From NCBI GenBank assembly GCA_002704915.1, contig PAIP01000073.1, positions 1-42,586 on the forward strand: DNA of 42,586 nucleotides. The letters run 5' to 3'. The notes beneath the pieces were generated by a model. That model ran no database searches and was not told the DNA's origin. It worked only from the letters and a program-made list of their open reading frames with translations. Origin of the DNA: Parvularcula sp. Lineage in GTDB: Bacteria > Pseudomonadota > Alphaproteobacteria > Caulobacterales > Parvularculaceae. The translations under genes and the position numbers were made by a program. Below are positions 33,612-42,329 of the stretch, in pieces; positions within the stretch are counted from its first letter, which is position 1; every line of letters starts with the position of its first letter.

Positions 33612-34724
33612 TCAGGGCGTGTTCAGTGAAAATCTGCCTCCGTCATGTTCTTCTGCTTCGCCGGCGAGGACGAGATCGAGCAGCATATCGGCCACAAGCC
33701 CGGGGGGCGCCTCCGCTTCCCGCAGGATCTCGTCCCGGTGGATCGGCGTGAAACTCAGCAATTCCAGAATGCGCCGGCGCAAGGAAGCAAGAGCCGCCGG
33801 ATCGGGTTCTCGCTCTTCCATCCCTTCGGCCCAGTCGAAGAGGTCGCGGCCGGAGGCGGCGACGCCCCCTTGCTGGTGGAGCACCTCAATAATGTCCTGC
33901 GCCGTCTCAACAAGGGTCGCCCCGTCGCGGATCAGCCGGTTTGCGCCCTGACAGCGCGGGTCAAGGGGCGAGCCGGGCACGGCGAATACCTCGCGGCCCT
34001 GATCGAGAGCGAAATTGGCGGTCAGCAGCGTGCCGGACTTCGCCGCCGCTTCGACCACGACGACGCCGCGCGAGAGGCCGGAGATGAGGCGGTTGCGTTT
34101 CGGGAAGTCTCGCGCCGTCGGCTGCGCGCCCATGGGGCATTCGGAGATAACCGCGCCTTCGCGGGCGATGCGGCCGGTGAGGTCTTCATGTTCCGGCGGA
34201 TAAATGACATCGACGCCGCCGGCGACGACGGCGATGGTTCCGGTCTTCAGCGCCGCGTCATGCGCCGCGCCATCAATGCCGCGGGCGAGGCCTGAGGTGA
34301 CCACGTAACCGGCCTCGCCAAGATCGGCGGCGAGAGTGCGCGCGATCTTGCGGCCGACGCCGGAGGCGTTGCGCGCGCCGATGATGGCGACGGCGGGTTT
34401 TTCGAACAGGCTGGCGTGGCCGCGGATATAGATCAGCGGCGGATGATCGGGGATCGCTTTCAGCGCTTGCGGGTAATCGTCTTCGCAAGAGGCGATGGGC
34501 CGGGCGCCGTGCTTTTCCGCTTCTTTCAACTCGCGTTCGCAGGCGTCCCGGTCCGCCGCCTTTAAAGGCCGGGCGCGACCGGCCTTGCGGGACAGCTCAG
34601 GCAGGGCGGCGAGCGCACTGGCGGCGGTTTTGTATTTTGCGATCAGGCGATGAAAAGTGACCGGCCCGATATTCTGGGTGCGGATAAGCTGCAGCCAGTC
34701 GAGGCGCTGGCGCTGGTCAAGCAC
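33612..34724 (-). CDS. dprA: DNA-processing protein DprA
   Basis: 370 residues. N-terminal helix-hairpin-helix/SAM-like region, a Rossmann core (about 95-300) with [28 protein letters not shown] and ECPMGAQP, and a C-terminal winged helix (about 315-360). DprA loads RecA on incoming single-stranded DNA during transformation, although the gene is kept in many non-competent bacteria. The start is taken as GTG at 34724, which overlaps the plsY stop by 8 bases and gives the conserved start [16 protein letters not shown]; a TTG at 34787 would add an unconserved basic extension. Confidence 0.93.
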   Translation of the reverse strand: MLDQRQRLDWLQLIRTQNIGPVTFHRLIAKYKTAASALAALPELSRKAGRARPLKAADRDACERELKEAEKHGARPIASCEDDYPQALKAIPDHPPLIYIRGHASLFEKPAVAIIGARNASGVGRKIARTLAADLGEAGYVVTSGLARGIDGAAHDAALKTGTIAVVAGGVDVIYPPEHEDLTGRIAREGAVISECPMGAQPTARDFPKRNRLISGLSRGVVVVEAAAKSGTLLTANFALDQGREVFAVPGSPLDPRCQGANRLIRDGATLVETAQDIIEVLHQQGGVAASGRDLFDWAEGMEEREPDPAALASLRRRILELLSFTPIHRDEILREAEAPPGLVADMLLDLVLAGEAEEHDGGRFSLNTP

Positions 34725-35316
34725 CGGCGGCCGCCGGTTCTTTCTTTTCGCCGATCTTCGGCTCCTCGCCTGAAAGCAGACGCGCAATATTGGCCTTGTG
34801 CCGAATGAAAATCAGCAAGGCCATGAACAACCCTGCAAGCGCGAAAAACGGCTTGCCCATGGAATAAAGAACGAGCGGCGTCGCCGCAGCCGCGACCAGC
34901 GCCGAGAGCGAGGAATATTTTAGGAAAAAGGCGACGGCGAGCCAGGTTGCGCCGGCGAAGATGCCGGCCGGGAAGTGCAGCGCGAAGAGCGTTCCGAGAA
35001 AGGTCGCGACACCCTTGCCGCCTTTAAAGCCAAGCCAGACAGGATAGCAGTGGCCGAGAAAAGCCGCGGCGCCCGCAACTTCCGGCCGCCAGCCCATGAG
35101 ATAGGCGATGATGACGGCGATGGCGCCCTTGCCGCTGTCGAGCAGCAGCGTCGCGAGCGCCAGGTCCTTGCGGCCTGTACGCAACACATTCGTCGCGCCG
35201 ATATTGCCGGAGCCTACGGAACGGATATCGCCGAGCCCCGCCGCCTTGGTGATGACAAGGCCGAACGGGATCGAGCCGAGGAGATAGCCGAGGACGAGAG
35301 GAAGAAGGATGGTCAT
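34717..35316 (-). CDS. plsY: Acyl-phosphate:glycerol-3-phosphate acyltransferase PlsY
   Basis: 199 residues with about five membrane helices. PlsY transfers an acyl group from acyl-phosphate to glycerol-3-phosphate, the first step of phospholipid synthesis, in the inner membrane. Conserved motifs are [22 protein letters not shown] and [10 protein letters not shown]. The C-terminus is a hydrophilic Glu/Lys/Ala-rich tail. It overlaps the dprA start, suggesting translational coupling. Upstream lies a repeat-filled gap before pyrB. Confidence 0.96.
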   Translation of the reverse strand: MTILLPLVLGYLLGSIPFGLVITKAAGLGDIRSVGSGNIGATNVLRTGRKDLALATLLLDSGKGAIAVIIAYLMGWRPEVAGAAAFLGHCYPVWLGFKGGKGVATFLGTLFALHFPAGIFAGATWLAVAFFLKYSSLSALVAAAATPLVLYSMGKPFFALAGLFMALLIFIRHKANIARLLSGEEPKIGEKKEPAAAGA

Positions 35317-35364
35317 AGAGCTTTAGTTCAGCTTGATTTGATTGCCGTGCAAAATGCAACTCCG

Positions 35365-35509
35365 CCTCCCCTAGCGGGGAGGCCAAAATCTGCATAGCAG
35401 ATTTTGGGTGGGGGGACAGCATTCAACAAACTCTCGCACGGCAGAGGCATTCACAAATACCCCACCCAAAAGCGCTTGCGCGCTTTTGACCTCCCCGCAA
35501 GGGGGAGGT
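35365..35509. repeat. Inverted pair of double-hairpin repeats, family B
   Basis: Two copies of one element face each other. The left (35365-35416) is CCTCCCC/GGGGAGG, then a CCAAAATCTGC/GCAGATTTTGG hairpin, then GGTGGGG. The right (35460-35509) is the reverse complement plan: CCCCACCC, CAAAAGCGC/GCGCTTTTG hairpin, then CTCCCC/GGGGAG. About 43 bases separate them. The outer stems are conserved while the middle stems differ in sequence, as for REP/BIME-type repeats. They occupy the plsY-pyrB gap. Confidence 0.8.
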
Positions 35510-35521
35510 GTTTGACGCCGC

Positions 35522-36481
35522 CTATTCGCCCTTCGTCAGCAGCGCATCCAAACACGCCATGCGCATGGCGACGCCGTAAAACACCTGGCGCAGGATCAGT
35601 GACAGTTCTTCATCATCGGCGAGGTCGCCGCAAATCTCGACACCGCGGTTCATCGGCCCCGGATGCATGACGCGCGCGCCGGGCTTGGCGAGTTTCAGCG
35701 TCTCATGGGTCAGGCCGAACTCTTCGAAGAAACCCTGCGCCAGCGCCTTGCCGTCTCCTTCCATGCGTTCGAATTGCATGCGCAGCGCCATGGCGACATC
35801 GGCACCGTCGAGGCCCTCTTTCAAATTATCGAAGCGGGGAATATCCGTAAACTGATCGTCCGGCGGCATCAGATGCGCGGGGCCGACAAAGCGGACATTG
35901 GCATTGAGGCGCTGGAACAGGCGCGCATCGGAGCCGGCGACCCGGGAATGTTTGATGTCGCCGCAGATCGCGATGGTGAGTCCTTCCAGCGTGCCGAATT
36001 CCGACCTGATGGCGACCGCGTCGAGCAGGGCCTGCGTCGGATGCTCGCGCTTGCCGGCGCCGCCATTGACGATGGGACAGGCCAGCGTTTCGTCGAGGGC
36101 ATAGTGAAGGTCTTCTTCCTTGGCGCGCACGATCATCACATGAGCGCCCATGGCGGCCATGGTCTGCGCCGTGTCGATCGCCGTCTCGCCTTTGTGAACC
36201 GACGATGCAGAAACCGGCACATTGATGACATCGGCGCCGAGCTTTTTGCCCGCCAGTTCGAAGGAGAGGTTGGTGCGGGTCGAATCCTCGAAGAAGAGAT
36301 TGATCTGGGTCTTGCCCGCGAGCCGTCTTGGCGCGGGCGCGGCGCGTCGCAAATAGCCGGCGTAATATTCGGCAAGCTTTAAAAGATAGCGGATGTCGGC
36401 GTCGGTCAGATCGTCGATGGAGATCAGACGGCGCGCAGAGAACCCGCCTTTGGGCGGCTGGGGGCGTTCGGATGTTGTCAT
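35522..36481 (-). CDS. pyrB: Aspartate carbamoyltransferase catalytic subunit
   Basis: 319 residues. PyrB joins carbamoyl phosphate and aspartate in pyrimidine synthesis. Carbamoyl-phosphate and aspartate binding motifs are FFEDSTRTNLSFE, HPTQALLD and MHPGPMNRG. The N-terminus at 36481 gives MTTSERPQPPKGG before the conserved region; upstream codons in frame add an unconserved stretch. The ribosome-binding site is weak. In related genomes dihydroorotase pyrC often follows directly, but here a repeat pair and then plsY follow instead. Confidence 0.96.
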   Translation of the reverse strand: MTTSERPQPPKGGFSARRLISIDDLTDADIRYLLKLAEYYAGYLRRAAPAPRRLAGKTQINLFFEDSTRTNLSFELAGKKLGADVINVPVSASSVHKGETAIDTAQTMAAMGAHVMIVRAKEEDLHYALDETLACPIVNGGAGKREHPTQALLDAVAIRSEFGTLEGLTIAICGDIKHSRVAGSDARLFQRLNANVRFVGPAHLMPPDDQFTDIPRFDNLKEGLDGADVAMALRMQFERMEGDGKALAQGFFEEFGLTHETLKLAKPGARVMHPGPMNRGVEICGDLADDEELSLILRQVFYGVAMRMACLDALLTKGE

Positions 36482-36623
36482 TAAAACCGGAGCATTAGCG
36501 CCTCGCGCGCGGATCCGCAACACGCCGTTTTCGCCTCCAATGGGCTGCGGGCGCCGAGAGTGGATTCGCCGCCCCCTGTCGGGTATGAATCGGAGAGGCG
36601 GGGCGGTCTCATGGAGGGGAGCG

Positions 36624-36932
36624 ATGTTTGGCGTCAGGATTTTATCGGCTTTGACGGCGTACGCCGTGGTGCTACTGGAAGTCTATTCCGGTGCGATCAA
36701 AGGACCGCTCTGGTGGGTGCTGCCCGGCGCGCTTGTGCTGGCGCTCCTGACCGCAGTGTCGCTCATCGATCCGGCGAACCGCGATCTCGCGCCGAAGCCG
36801 AGCGGCTTTTTCAGCACGCTCATCCAATGGCTGGTGATCATCGGCATGGCGCTCGCGGTCGCGTGGTTCTCAAATTATTTCGGCCGGGAGATGGTCCCTG
36901 AGCTGGTGAAAAATCCATTGCCGCAGATGTAA
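36624..36932 (+). CDS. Small membrane protein of unknown function
   Basis: 102 residues with three likely membrane helices (about 3-24, 30-50, 67-85) and a short polar C-terminus. I do not recognise a family. The ATG at 36624 follows GGAGGGGAG closely; the open frame back to 36393 runs antisense through pyrB and is not used. It converges on the next gene with a one-base gap between stop codons. Confidence 0.75.
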   Translation: MFGVRILSALTAYAVVLLEVYSGAIKGPLWWVLPGALVLALLTAVSLIDPANRDLAPKPSGFFSTLIQWLVIIGMALAVAWFSNYFGREMVPELVKNPLPQM

Positions 36933-36933
36933 T

Positions 36934-37299
36934 CTAGCGCCGGCGTTTCGACGCCATTTTTGTAAGCCACATCACGCCGAGAATAATGACGGCGACATCG
37001 ATAGCGAACATCAACAGCAAGGCCGGCGGCTGCCCGTTCAGCAAATAGGCGCGCCCGCCGAGCAAGAGTCCTGCCGCGCAGGCCGCCACCGCTGCGAGGA
37101 TGGCGTTTCGGCTGTGGGATTTCGATCCGTCATCCGTATCGCGGCGCGCGAAAAAGCCGATGATGACGAACAGCAAACCGAAGCCCGCCAGCGGCGCGCC
37201 AAGGCCCGGCGCGGCGTTCAAAAATGCGACCAGCAGGTGAAAGACGCCTGTGCCCGTCAGAAGCGCGACAATCAACAGGCGGATGGTTTTGATTTTCAT
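36934..37299 (-). CDS. Small membrane protein of unknown function
   Basis: 121 residues with four likely membrane helices, a basic loop after the second (ARRDTDDGSKSHSRN) and a basic C-terminus KMASKRRR. No family recognised. Its ATG overlaps the ruvX stop (ATGA at 37296-37299), so it is translated from the ruvX message. Confidence 0.75.
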   Translation of the reverse strand: MKIKTIRLLIVALLTGTGVFHLLVAFLNAAPGLGAPLAGFGLLFVIIGFFARRDTDDGSKSHSRNAILAAVAACAAGLLLGGRAYLLNGQPPALLLMFAIDVAVIILGVMWLTKMASKRRR

Positions 37300-37763
37300 G
37301 TGGCGAGCCCCCTCAGCCGGTCTATTGCGCCCTGTAATATAAAGGTCGCCGCCATTTCGTCGATCTTTTCAGCGCGCTTCGCCCGGCTCATATCCATGGC
37401 GATGAGATCGCGCTCCATGGCGGCGGTGGAGAGGCGCTCATCCCAGAACGCGGTCGGCAGGCCTAGCACCTTGGGAAGATTGCGGGCGAAGGCGCGGGCG
37501 CGCTGGGCGCTCGGGCCCTCGGTTCCGTCCATATTGAGGGGCAGGCCGATGATAATTCCGGCGATCTTGCGCTCGGCGGCGAGCGCCGCGAGGCGTTCGG
37601 CGTCCGCGGTGAATTTCTTGCGGCGGATCGTCTCCACGGGCGTCGCCACGATCCGGGCGGGGTCGCATACCGCGACGCCGATGGTCTTTTCGCCGATATC
37701 GAGGCCGAAGAGCGAGCCCTTTTCGCCAAAGCCTTGCGCCGCCTGTTCAAATTCCTTGCTCAT
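37296..37763 (-). CDS. ruvX: Putative pre-16S rRNA nuclease / Holliday junction resolvase YqgF
   Basis: 155 residues with the RNase H-like fold of the YqgF/RuvX family. The acidic catalytic positions lie in GLDIGEKTIGVAVCD, in WDERLST and in KIDEMAA; GLPLNMDGTEGPSAQ is the central family motif. E. coli YqgF matures the 5' end of 16S rRNA; a role in recombination was proposed earlier. ATG 37763 starts the conserved protein, and the upstream open frame overlaps the divergent gene. The gap to that divergent start is 38 bases. Confidence 0.93.
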   Translation of the reverse strand: MSKEFEQAAQGFGEKGSLFGLDIGEKTIGVAVCDPARIVATPVETIRRKKFTADAERLAALAAERKIAGIIIGLPLNMDGTEGPSAQRARAFARNLPKVLGLPTAFWDERLSTAAMERDLIAMDMSRAKRAEKIDEMAATFILQGAIDRLRGLAT

Positions 37764-37801
37764 CGCGCCATAGTAACAGCCTTGGTCAAGACAGGTCGAT
37801 A

Positions 37802-39154
37802 ATGCGTTGGATTTTGCTGATCGGTGTTCTGGCGGCGGTGTCGCTCGCCGCCTTCGCGACGCCTTTTGGCGGCTCGGGGCCGGATTTGCAGATATCAATC
37901 CGTCAAGCCGACGAAGCCGATCTGGCCGTCATCTATGAATGGAGAAAGCCACGGCGGGAGATCGTTCTTGACGGCGTCGCGGGCGGCTATCGCGAGCGGC
38001 GTTGGGAGATTGAAACGCCCGGTTTCGAGCTGCGCCGGTTTGTCGGGTCGGACCGCATCGTGCGGACCGACGGCAAAAAGTTCTCCCGGGTGGAGCTGAC
38101 GGCGCGGCCGGATCTCATCCGCATTGAAAAAGAATATCAGCCCGTGGCGCGTTACGGCGCCGGCGGGGCGCTGGTCTTCACGGGACATTTCTGGCCCCTG
38201 ACCGCGCCGAAGGATGAAGGCGGGGGCCGGGTGAATGCGAGTTTCGATTTCACGCCCGCGGCGGGCGGTCATGTGGTCGCTTTCGGCGCCAATGAGGCCG
38301 CGCTTGCCGACTGGCGCAGTCCCATGGCGCACCCGGCTTTTGTTTATCTCGGCCCGCTCGACCCGGTGGAGACCGATCACGTGATGGCGCTGATCGACCC
38401 GGATGCGCCCGGCTGGATCGTCGATGAGTTCAACGCGCTTGTGCCGGAGAGTTTCGACAAGCTCGCGGCGCTGTTCGGCTTCACGCCAGAAACGAAGCCG
38501 AACCTGTTCCTCGCGGCGCCGCTGGGCCGGGATGAAAGCCGCCTCAGCTATGCGGGCGACGCCCTGCCGGCGCAGTTCCAGATCACGCTTGAGGGCGCCG
38601 CCTGGAAGGAAAAGTCCGACAAGGCGCGGGGCATCTTTACGAGCGCCACCATCCACGAGGCGGTGCATTTATGGCAGGCGGCGGCCAGGCCGGGAACGGA
38701 AGAAGCGCCGGAATGGATCCATGAAGGCGCCGCAGACGCCATCGCAGCCGAGGTGATGGTGGCTCTCGGCGAATGGGATTCGGCCGCCTACGCCGCCAAT
38801 GAGCGGGCGGCGCGGACGGAATGCGCGAGAGAGCTTGATACCGGCTCCCTCAACGGGGCGAAAGCTAGGGGCGATTTCCGCGCGCTTTACGCTTGCGGCC
38901 ATGTGATCGCCCTTGCGGTCTCCCGGGCGGACGGCAAGACAACGGCTGATTTCTGGCGGGATTTCATCGAGCGGGCCGGAGATGACGGCTATTCGGAGGA
39001 CATGTTCTACGATCTGGTCGCCGACCGCACCGGCGACCGGGATTTCGCCGACGCCCTCGAAGATTTCGCCCGGACGCCGCTCGCCGAGCCGGACCGCGCC
39101 ATCGACGGGCTTTTCGCCTCGGCCGCAAGTCTTGCGCGGGAGCGGGGGCGTTGA
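37802..39154 (+). CDS. Exported gluzincin-like putative metallopeptidase
   Basis: 450 residues. Residues 1-20 form a signal peptide or anchor (MRWILLIGVLAAVSLAAFA). The region 28-200 is beta-rich, like the N-terminal part of M61/M1-type enzymes. Residues 285-289 are HEAVH and Glu308 lies in PEWIHEGAAD, giving HExxH-x18-E, the zinc signature and spacing of gluzincins such as M1 aminopeptidases. The helical remainder (310-440) would be the C-terminal part of the catalytic domain. I do not recognise a named family. The genomic neighbours (ruvX divergent, gatC downstream) do not indicate a substrate. The start has only a weak AGG ahead of it. Confidence 0.75.
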   Translation: MRWILLIGVLAAVSLAAFATPFGGSGPDLQISIRQADEADLAVIYEWRKPRREIVLDGVAGGYRERRWEIETPGFELRRFVGSDRIVRTDGKKFSRVELTARPDLIRIEKEYQPVARYGAGGALVFTGHFWPLTAPKDEGGGRVNASFDFTPAAGGHVVAFGANEAALADWRSPMAHPAFVYLGPLDPVETDHVMALIDPDAPGWIVDEFNALVPESFDKLAALFGFTPETKPNLFLAAPLGRDESRLSYAGDALPAQFQITLEGAAWKEKSDKARGIFTSATIHEAVHLWQAAARPGTEEAPEWIHEGAADAIAAEVMVALGEWDSAAYAANERAARTECARELDTGSLNGAKARGDFRALYACGHVIALAVSRADGKTTADFWRDFIERAGDDGYSEDMFYDLVADRTGDRDFADALEDFARTPLAEPDRAIDGLFASAASLARERGR

Positions 39155-39193
39155 TAGGCACTCAGGCTTGTTCAGGAAATCAAGAGACCCTTC

Positions 39194-39493
39194 ATGTCCA
39201 TCGATAAGGAAACCGTGCGCAAGGTCGCCAAGCTCGCGCGCATCGCCGAGCCAGAAGAGCGCCTAGAGCCGCTGGCGAAAGAACTCTCCGGCATTCTCGG
39301 CTGGATCGAGCAATTGAACGAAGTGGATATTGAGGGCGTTGAGGCCATGGCGTCGACCGTGGACGTGAAGCTGCCCATGCGAGAGGACAAGCTTCAGGAC
39401 GGACCGACCGGCGGCGGCCAGCCCGAGAATGTGGTCGCCAATGCGCCGAAAACCGAAGACCACTTCTTTGTCGTCCCGAAGGTAGTGGAGTGA
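39194..39493 (+). CDS. gatC: Aspartyl/glutamyl-tRNA amidotransferase subunit C
   Basis: 99 residues, typical for GatC, the small subunit that holds GatA and GatB together in the complex converting Glu-tRNA(Gln) and Asp-tRNA(Asn) to the amide forms. Conserved features are VRKVAKLARI near the N-terminus, EQLNEVDIEGVE and the C-terminal FFVVPKVVE. It lies upstream of gatA but is parted from it by a 149-base gap holding a palindromic repeat. Confidence 0.95.
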   Translation: MSIDKETVRKVAKLARIAEPEERLEPLAKELSGILGWIEQLNEVDIEGVEAMASTVDVKLPMREDKLQDGPTGGGQPENVVANAPKTEDHFFVVPKVVE

Positions 39494-39505
39494 CAGCTTT
39501 CAGGT

Positions 39506-39632
39506 TGTCATCCCGTGCGCGCAGCAGCATGAAATGCTGCTGCGCAGATACGGGATCTGATTCCAAATGCGTTGATGGAGATCCCGCATCTGCAACGCAT
39601 CATCGCAGATGCTGCTTTGCGTGCGGGATGAC
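39506..39632. repeat. Palindromic repeat, family A, copy 2
   Basis: The element starts TGTCATCCCG and ends CGGGATGAC, as in copy 1, and is about 127 bases. It contains a perfect 12-bp hairpin, GCGCAGCAGCAT with ATGCTGCTGCGC around GAA, then ACGGGATCTGA and GGAGATCCCG, then a second imperfect hairpin of similar sequence. It lies inside the gatC-gatA transcription unit and should fold in the mRNA. Confidence 0.8.
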
Positions 39633-39642
39633 GGGATAAAAA

Positions 39643-41127
39643 ATGACGAACCCTGCTGATTTGACTTTGGCCGAACTTCGCGATGCGCTGAAGAAAAAGG
39701 AAGTCACCTCGCTAGAGGCGACGGACGCCTATCTCGACCGTATCGAAAAGGCGAAGGCGCTAAACGCGTTCATCACGGTGACGCCCGAAAAGGCCCGCGA
39801 CATGGCCAAGGCCTCCGACGCGCAACTTGCGAAAGGCGAGGGCGGCGCCCTGGAAGGCGTGCCGCTCGGCATCAAGGACCTCTTTTGCGTTGAAGGCGTG
39901 TTGACGACAGCGGCCTCGCACATACTCGACGGTTTTCATCCGCGTTATGAATCGACGGTGACGAGCCAGCTCTGGTGCGACGGCGCGGTGATGCTCGGCA
40001 AACTCAATATGGACGAGTTCGCCATGGGCTCGTCCAACGAGACGAGCTTTTACGGCAATGTCATCAACCCCTGGCGAAGCGAAAGCGGCGGCAACGCCGA
40101 TTTGACGCCGGGCGGATCGTCGGGCGGTTCTTCAGCGTCCGTTGCCGCAAGGCTCTGCGCGGCGGCCACGGCGACGGATACGGGCGGGTCGATCCGCCAG
40201 CCGGCTTCGCTCACCAACACCGTTGGCGTCAAACCCACTTACGGGCGCGTCTCGCGCTGGGGCATTGTCGCCTTCGCGTCGTCCCTCGATCAGGCGGGAC
40301 CGATCACGCAGGATGTGCGCGATGCGGCGATCATGCTGAAGAGCATGGCGGGGCACGATCCGAAAGATTCAACCTCCGTTGATCATCCGGTTCCGGATTA
40401 TGAAGCGGTGCTTGGCCAGTCGCTAAAAGGCATGAAGATCGGCGTGCCGAAGGAATACCGCATTGACGGCATGCCCGAGGAAATTGAAAAGCTCTGGGCG
40501 CAAGGCATTGACTGGATGAGGGATGCGGGCTGCGAGATCGTCGACATCTCCCTGCCGCTGACCAAATATGCGCTGCCCGTCTATTACATCGTGGCGCCTG
40601 CGGAAGCCTCCTCGAACCTCGCGCGTTATGACGGCGTCAAATACGGGCTTCGCGCGAAAGACTACACCGACATCACGTCGATGTATGAGAACACCCGCGC
40701 CGAAGGCTTCGGCGACGAGGTGAAGCGTCGCATCCTGATCGGCACCTACGTTCTCTCCGCCGGATACTACGACGCCTATTATCTGCGCGCGCAGAAGGTG
40801 CGGAAGAAGATCTTCGACGAATTCACGGACGCGTTCTCGAAAGTCGATCTGATCCTGACGCCGTCCTCGCCCTCGGCCGCTTTCGGGCTGGGTGAGAAGA
40901 CTGCGGATCCGGTGCAGATGTACCTGAACGACGTCTTTACGGTCACCGCGAACCTCGCCGGACTTCCGGGCGCCTCAGTCCCCGCCGGTTACGACAAGCA
41001 GGGCCTGCCGCTGGGGCTACAGCTTCTCGCGAAGCCCTTCGACGAAGAGACCATGTTCAAGGGCATGTTCGCGCTTGAGCAAGCCGCCGGGGCCAACAAA
41101 CGCCCGAAAGAGTGGTGGGGTAAGTAA
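39643..41127 (+). CDS. gatA: Aspartyl/glutamyl-tRNA amidotransferase subunit A
   Basis: 494 residues of the amidase-signature family; GatA frees ammonia from glutamine for the tRNA-dependent amidation. The catalytic triad is Lys78 (GIKDLF), the cis-Ser159 ([10 protein letters not shown]) and the nucleophile Ser183 ([11 protein letters not shown]). The C-terminus [19 protein letters not shown] is usual. No gatB follows in the window: beyond the stop lie a repeat and a convergent desaturase gene. Confidence 0.96.
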   Translation: MTNPADLTLAELRDALKKKEVTSLEATDAYLDRIEKAKALNAFITVTPEKARDMAKASDAQLAKGEGGALEGVPLGIKDLFCVEGVLTTAASHILDGFHPRYESTVTSQLWCDGAVMLGKLNMDEFAMGSSNETSFYGNVINPWRSESGGNADLTPGGSSGGSSASVAARLCAAATATDTGGSIRQPASLTNTVGVKPTYGRVSRWGIVAFASSLDQAGPITQDVRDAAIMLKSMAGHDPKDSTSVDHPVPDYEAVLGQSLKGMKIGVPKEYRIDGMPEEIEKLWAQGIDWMRDAGCEIVDISLPLTKYALPVYYIVAPAEASSNLARYDGVKYGLRAKDYTDITSMYENTRAEGFGDEVKRRILIGTYVLSAGYYDAYYLRAQKVRKKIFDEFTDAFSKVDLILTPSSPSAAFGLGEKTADPVQMYLNDVFTVTANLAGLPGASVPAGYDKQGLPLGLQLLAKPFDEETMFKGMFALEQAAGANKRPKEWWGK

Positions 41128-41137
41128 GGTGTATTTT

Positions 41138-41220
41138 CCTCCCCCGTTTACGGGGGAGGTGGCAGCGAAGCTGACGGAGGGGGCCAGCCCCCATCCCCCC
41201 CTTCGCGGGGACTTCCCCCA
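41138..41220. repeat. Palindromic repeat, family B, third copy
   Basis: CCTCCCCCG and CGGGGGAGG form a 9-bp stem around TTTA, followed by TGGCAGCGAAGCTGAC (CAGC/GCTG hairpin), GGAGGGGGC and then a run of C-rich hairpin sequence. It has the outer stem plan of the pair at 35365-35509. It separates gatA from the convergent desaturase gene and may end the gatA transcript. Confidence 0.7.
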
Positions 41221-41280
41221 TTCGCGAAAGCGCACAAATCAGATTCGCGCCATTTGGCGCGGGGCGGGGGAAGAGAAGCT

Positions 41281-42198
41281 TCAGCGATAATTCACCGGAT
41301 CGGCGCGCATCCCTTCGCGCGCCAGCACGTCTCTTCCGCGATCGTAAATCTTTTCCAGCGCGTGCCACGGCACGTAAGGATAAAGGTGATGGATCTCGTG
41401 ATAATTATGGAAGTTGAAGACCCAAGCGAGCGCGCGCCCGCCTAAAGATTTGTCCGTCACCATGACGCGCGAGACTTTCATGTCGTCGCGTTCGTCGGCG
41501 ACCACGTAATGCGGCAGCCAGATGAAGCGGTAGGCGTTGAACGCCCAGGCGTTGAGCGCAGGCAGGACCCACAGCCACAGGGCAAATTTTCCATAACCGG
41601 CGGCGACGATGATCGCGAGAACGGAAAAGACGACGCCGAGCTCGATGGCGATGCGCGTCAGATAGCGCTTCGGACGCGGATGATATTTCGCGTTGCGGAA
41701 GCCGTGCAGCGTCGCGGTGAAATAATAAAGGTAACAGCGCAAGACGCCTTCCGGGAACGACTTGGCGCGGGCGACGAAATGCTCCGGGTCGCGCTCGGGG
41801 TCGTTGGCGTATTGGTGATGGATGCGGTGGTTGTGCTCATGCATCGTATAGGAGTGAAAGCCGTAGCCGATATTCACGACGCCATAGAAATAATTGAGCC
41901 AGTGAAACCGGTTGTCTTTCCCGTGAATGTTCTTGTGAACGCCCTCATGAGCGGGGGTGTAGCCCTGGATCATCCAGAAGGAATTGATGAGAAAGCCGGC
42001 CCAGAGCGGCACAGCGCCGATGACGGCGAGAAAGGTCGTGCCGAAAATAATGACCTGCGCCAGCGTGCCGAAGACAAGCGTGCGCCAGTCGACGCCCTTG
42101 CGCTGTTCAATCGCATAAGCCTTCAGTTCGCCAAGACTGGCGGCCTGGGGCGCTTGGGCGGCGGCGGGCATGTCAACGGCGTGGGCTGCGCTGGTCAT
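41281..42198 (-). CDS. Membrane fatty acid desaturase family protein
   Basis: 305 residues with two pairs of membrane helices and three histidine boxes: HEGVH (84-88), HEHNHRIHH (120-128) and HNYHEIHH (264-271). These bind the di-iron centre of membrane desaturases and hydroxylases. The HHLYPYVPWHAL ending of the third box resembles acyl-lipid desaturases more than carotenoid enzymes, but the substrate cannot be fixed from sequence. ATG 42198 has GGAGAAA ahead of it; a TTG at 42216 is less likely. It is divergent from the hydrolase gene at 42330. Confidence 0.86.
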   Translation of the reverse strand: MTSAAHAVDMPAAAQAPQAASLGELKAYAIEQRKGVDWRTLVFGTLAQVIIFGTTFLAVIGAVPLWAGFLINSFWMIQGYTPAHEGVHKNIHGKDNRFHWLNYFYGVVNIGYGFHSYTMHEHNHRIHHQYANDPERDPEHFVARAKSFPEGVLRCYLYYFTATLHGFRNAKYHPRPKRYLTRIAIELGVVFSVLAIIVAAGYGKFALWLWVLPALNAWAFNAYRFIWLPHYVVADERDDMKVSRVMVTDKSLGGRALAWVFNFHNYHEIHHLYPYVPWHALEKIYDRGRDVLAREGMRADPVNYR

Positions 42199-42329
42199 CC
42201 GGTTTCTCCAATGCAACTCCCCCTATAGCCTAGCGTTCTGCCTCAATCTTTGAGCTGGCTCAAGGCGATAAGGCGCTTTCACGCGGCCGCAGGGGGCTGC
42301 TAGGGTGCCGGAATTGGAGGATTGCAGGC

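Noticed and set aside
37764-37898. 45-codon N-terminal extension of ruvX
   Set aside because: It overlaps the start of the divergent gluzincin-like gene, is rich in Arg and Ser without conservation, and the family N-terminus begins near 37763.
35365-41220. CRISPR array made of the palindromic intergenic sequences
   Set aside because: The copies are scattered, differ in length and orientation, and have no regular spacers or cas genes; they are REP-like elements.
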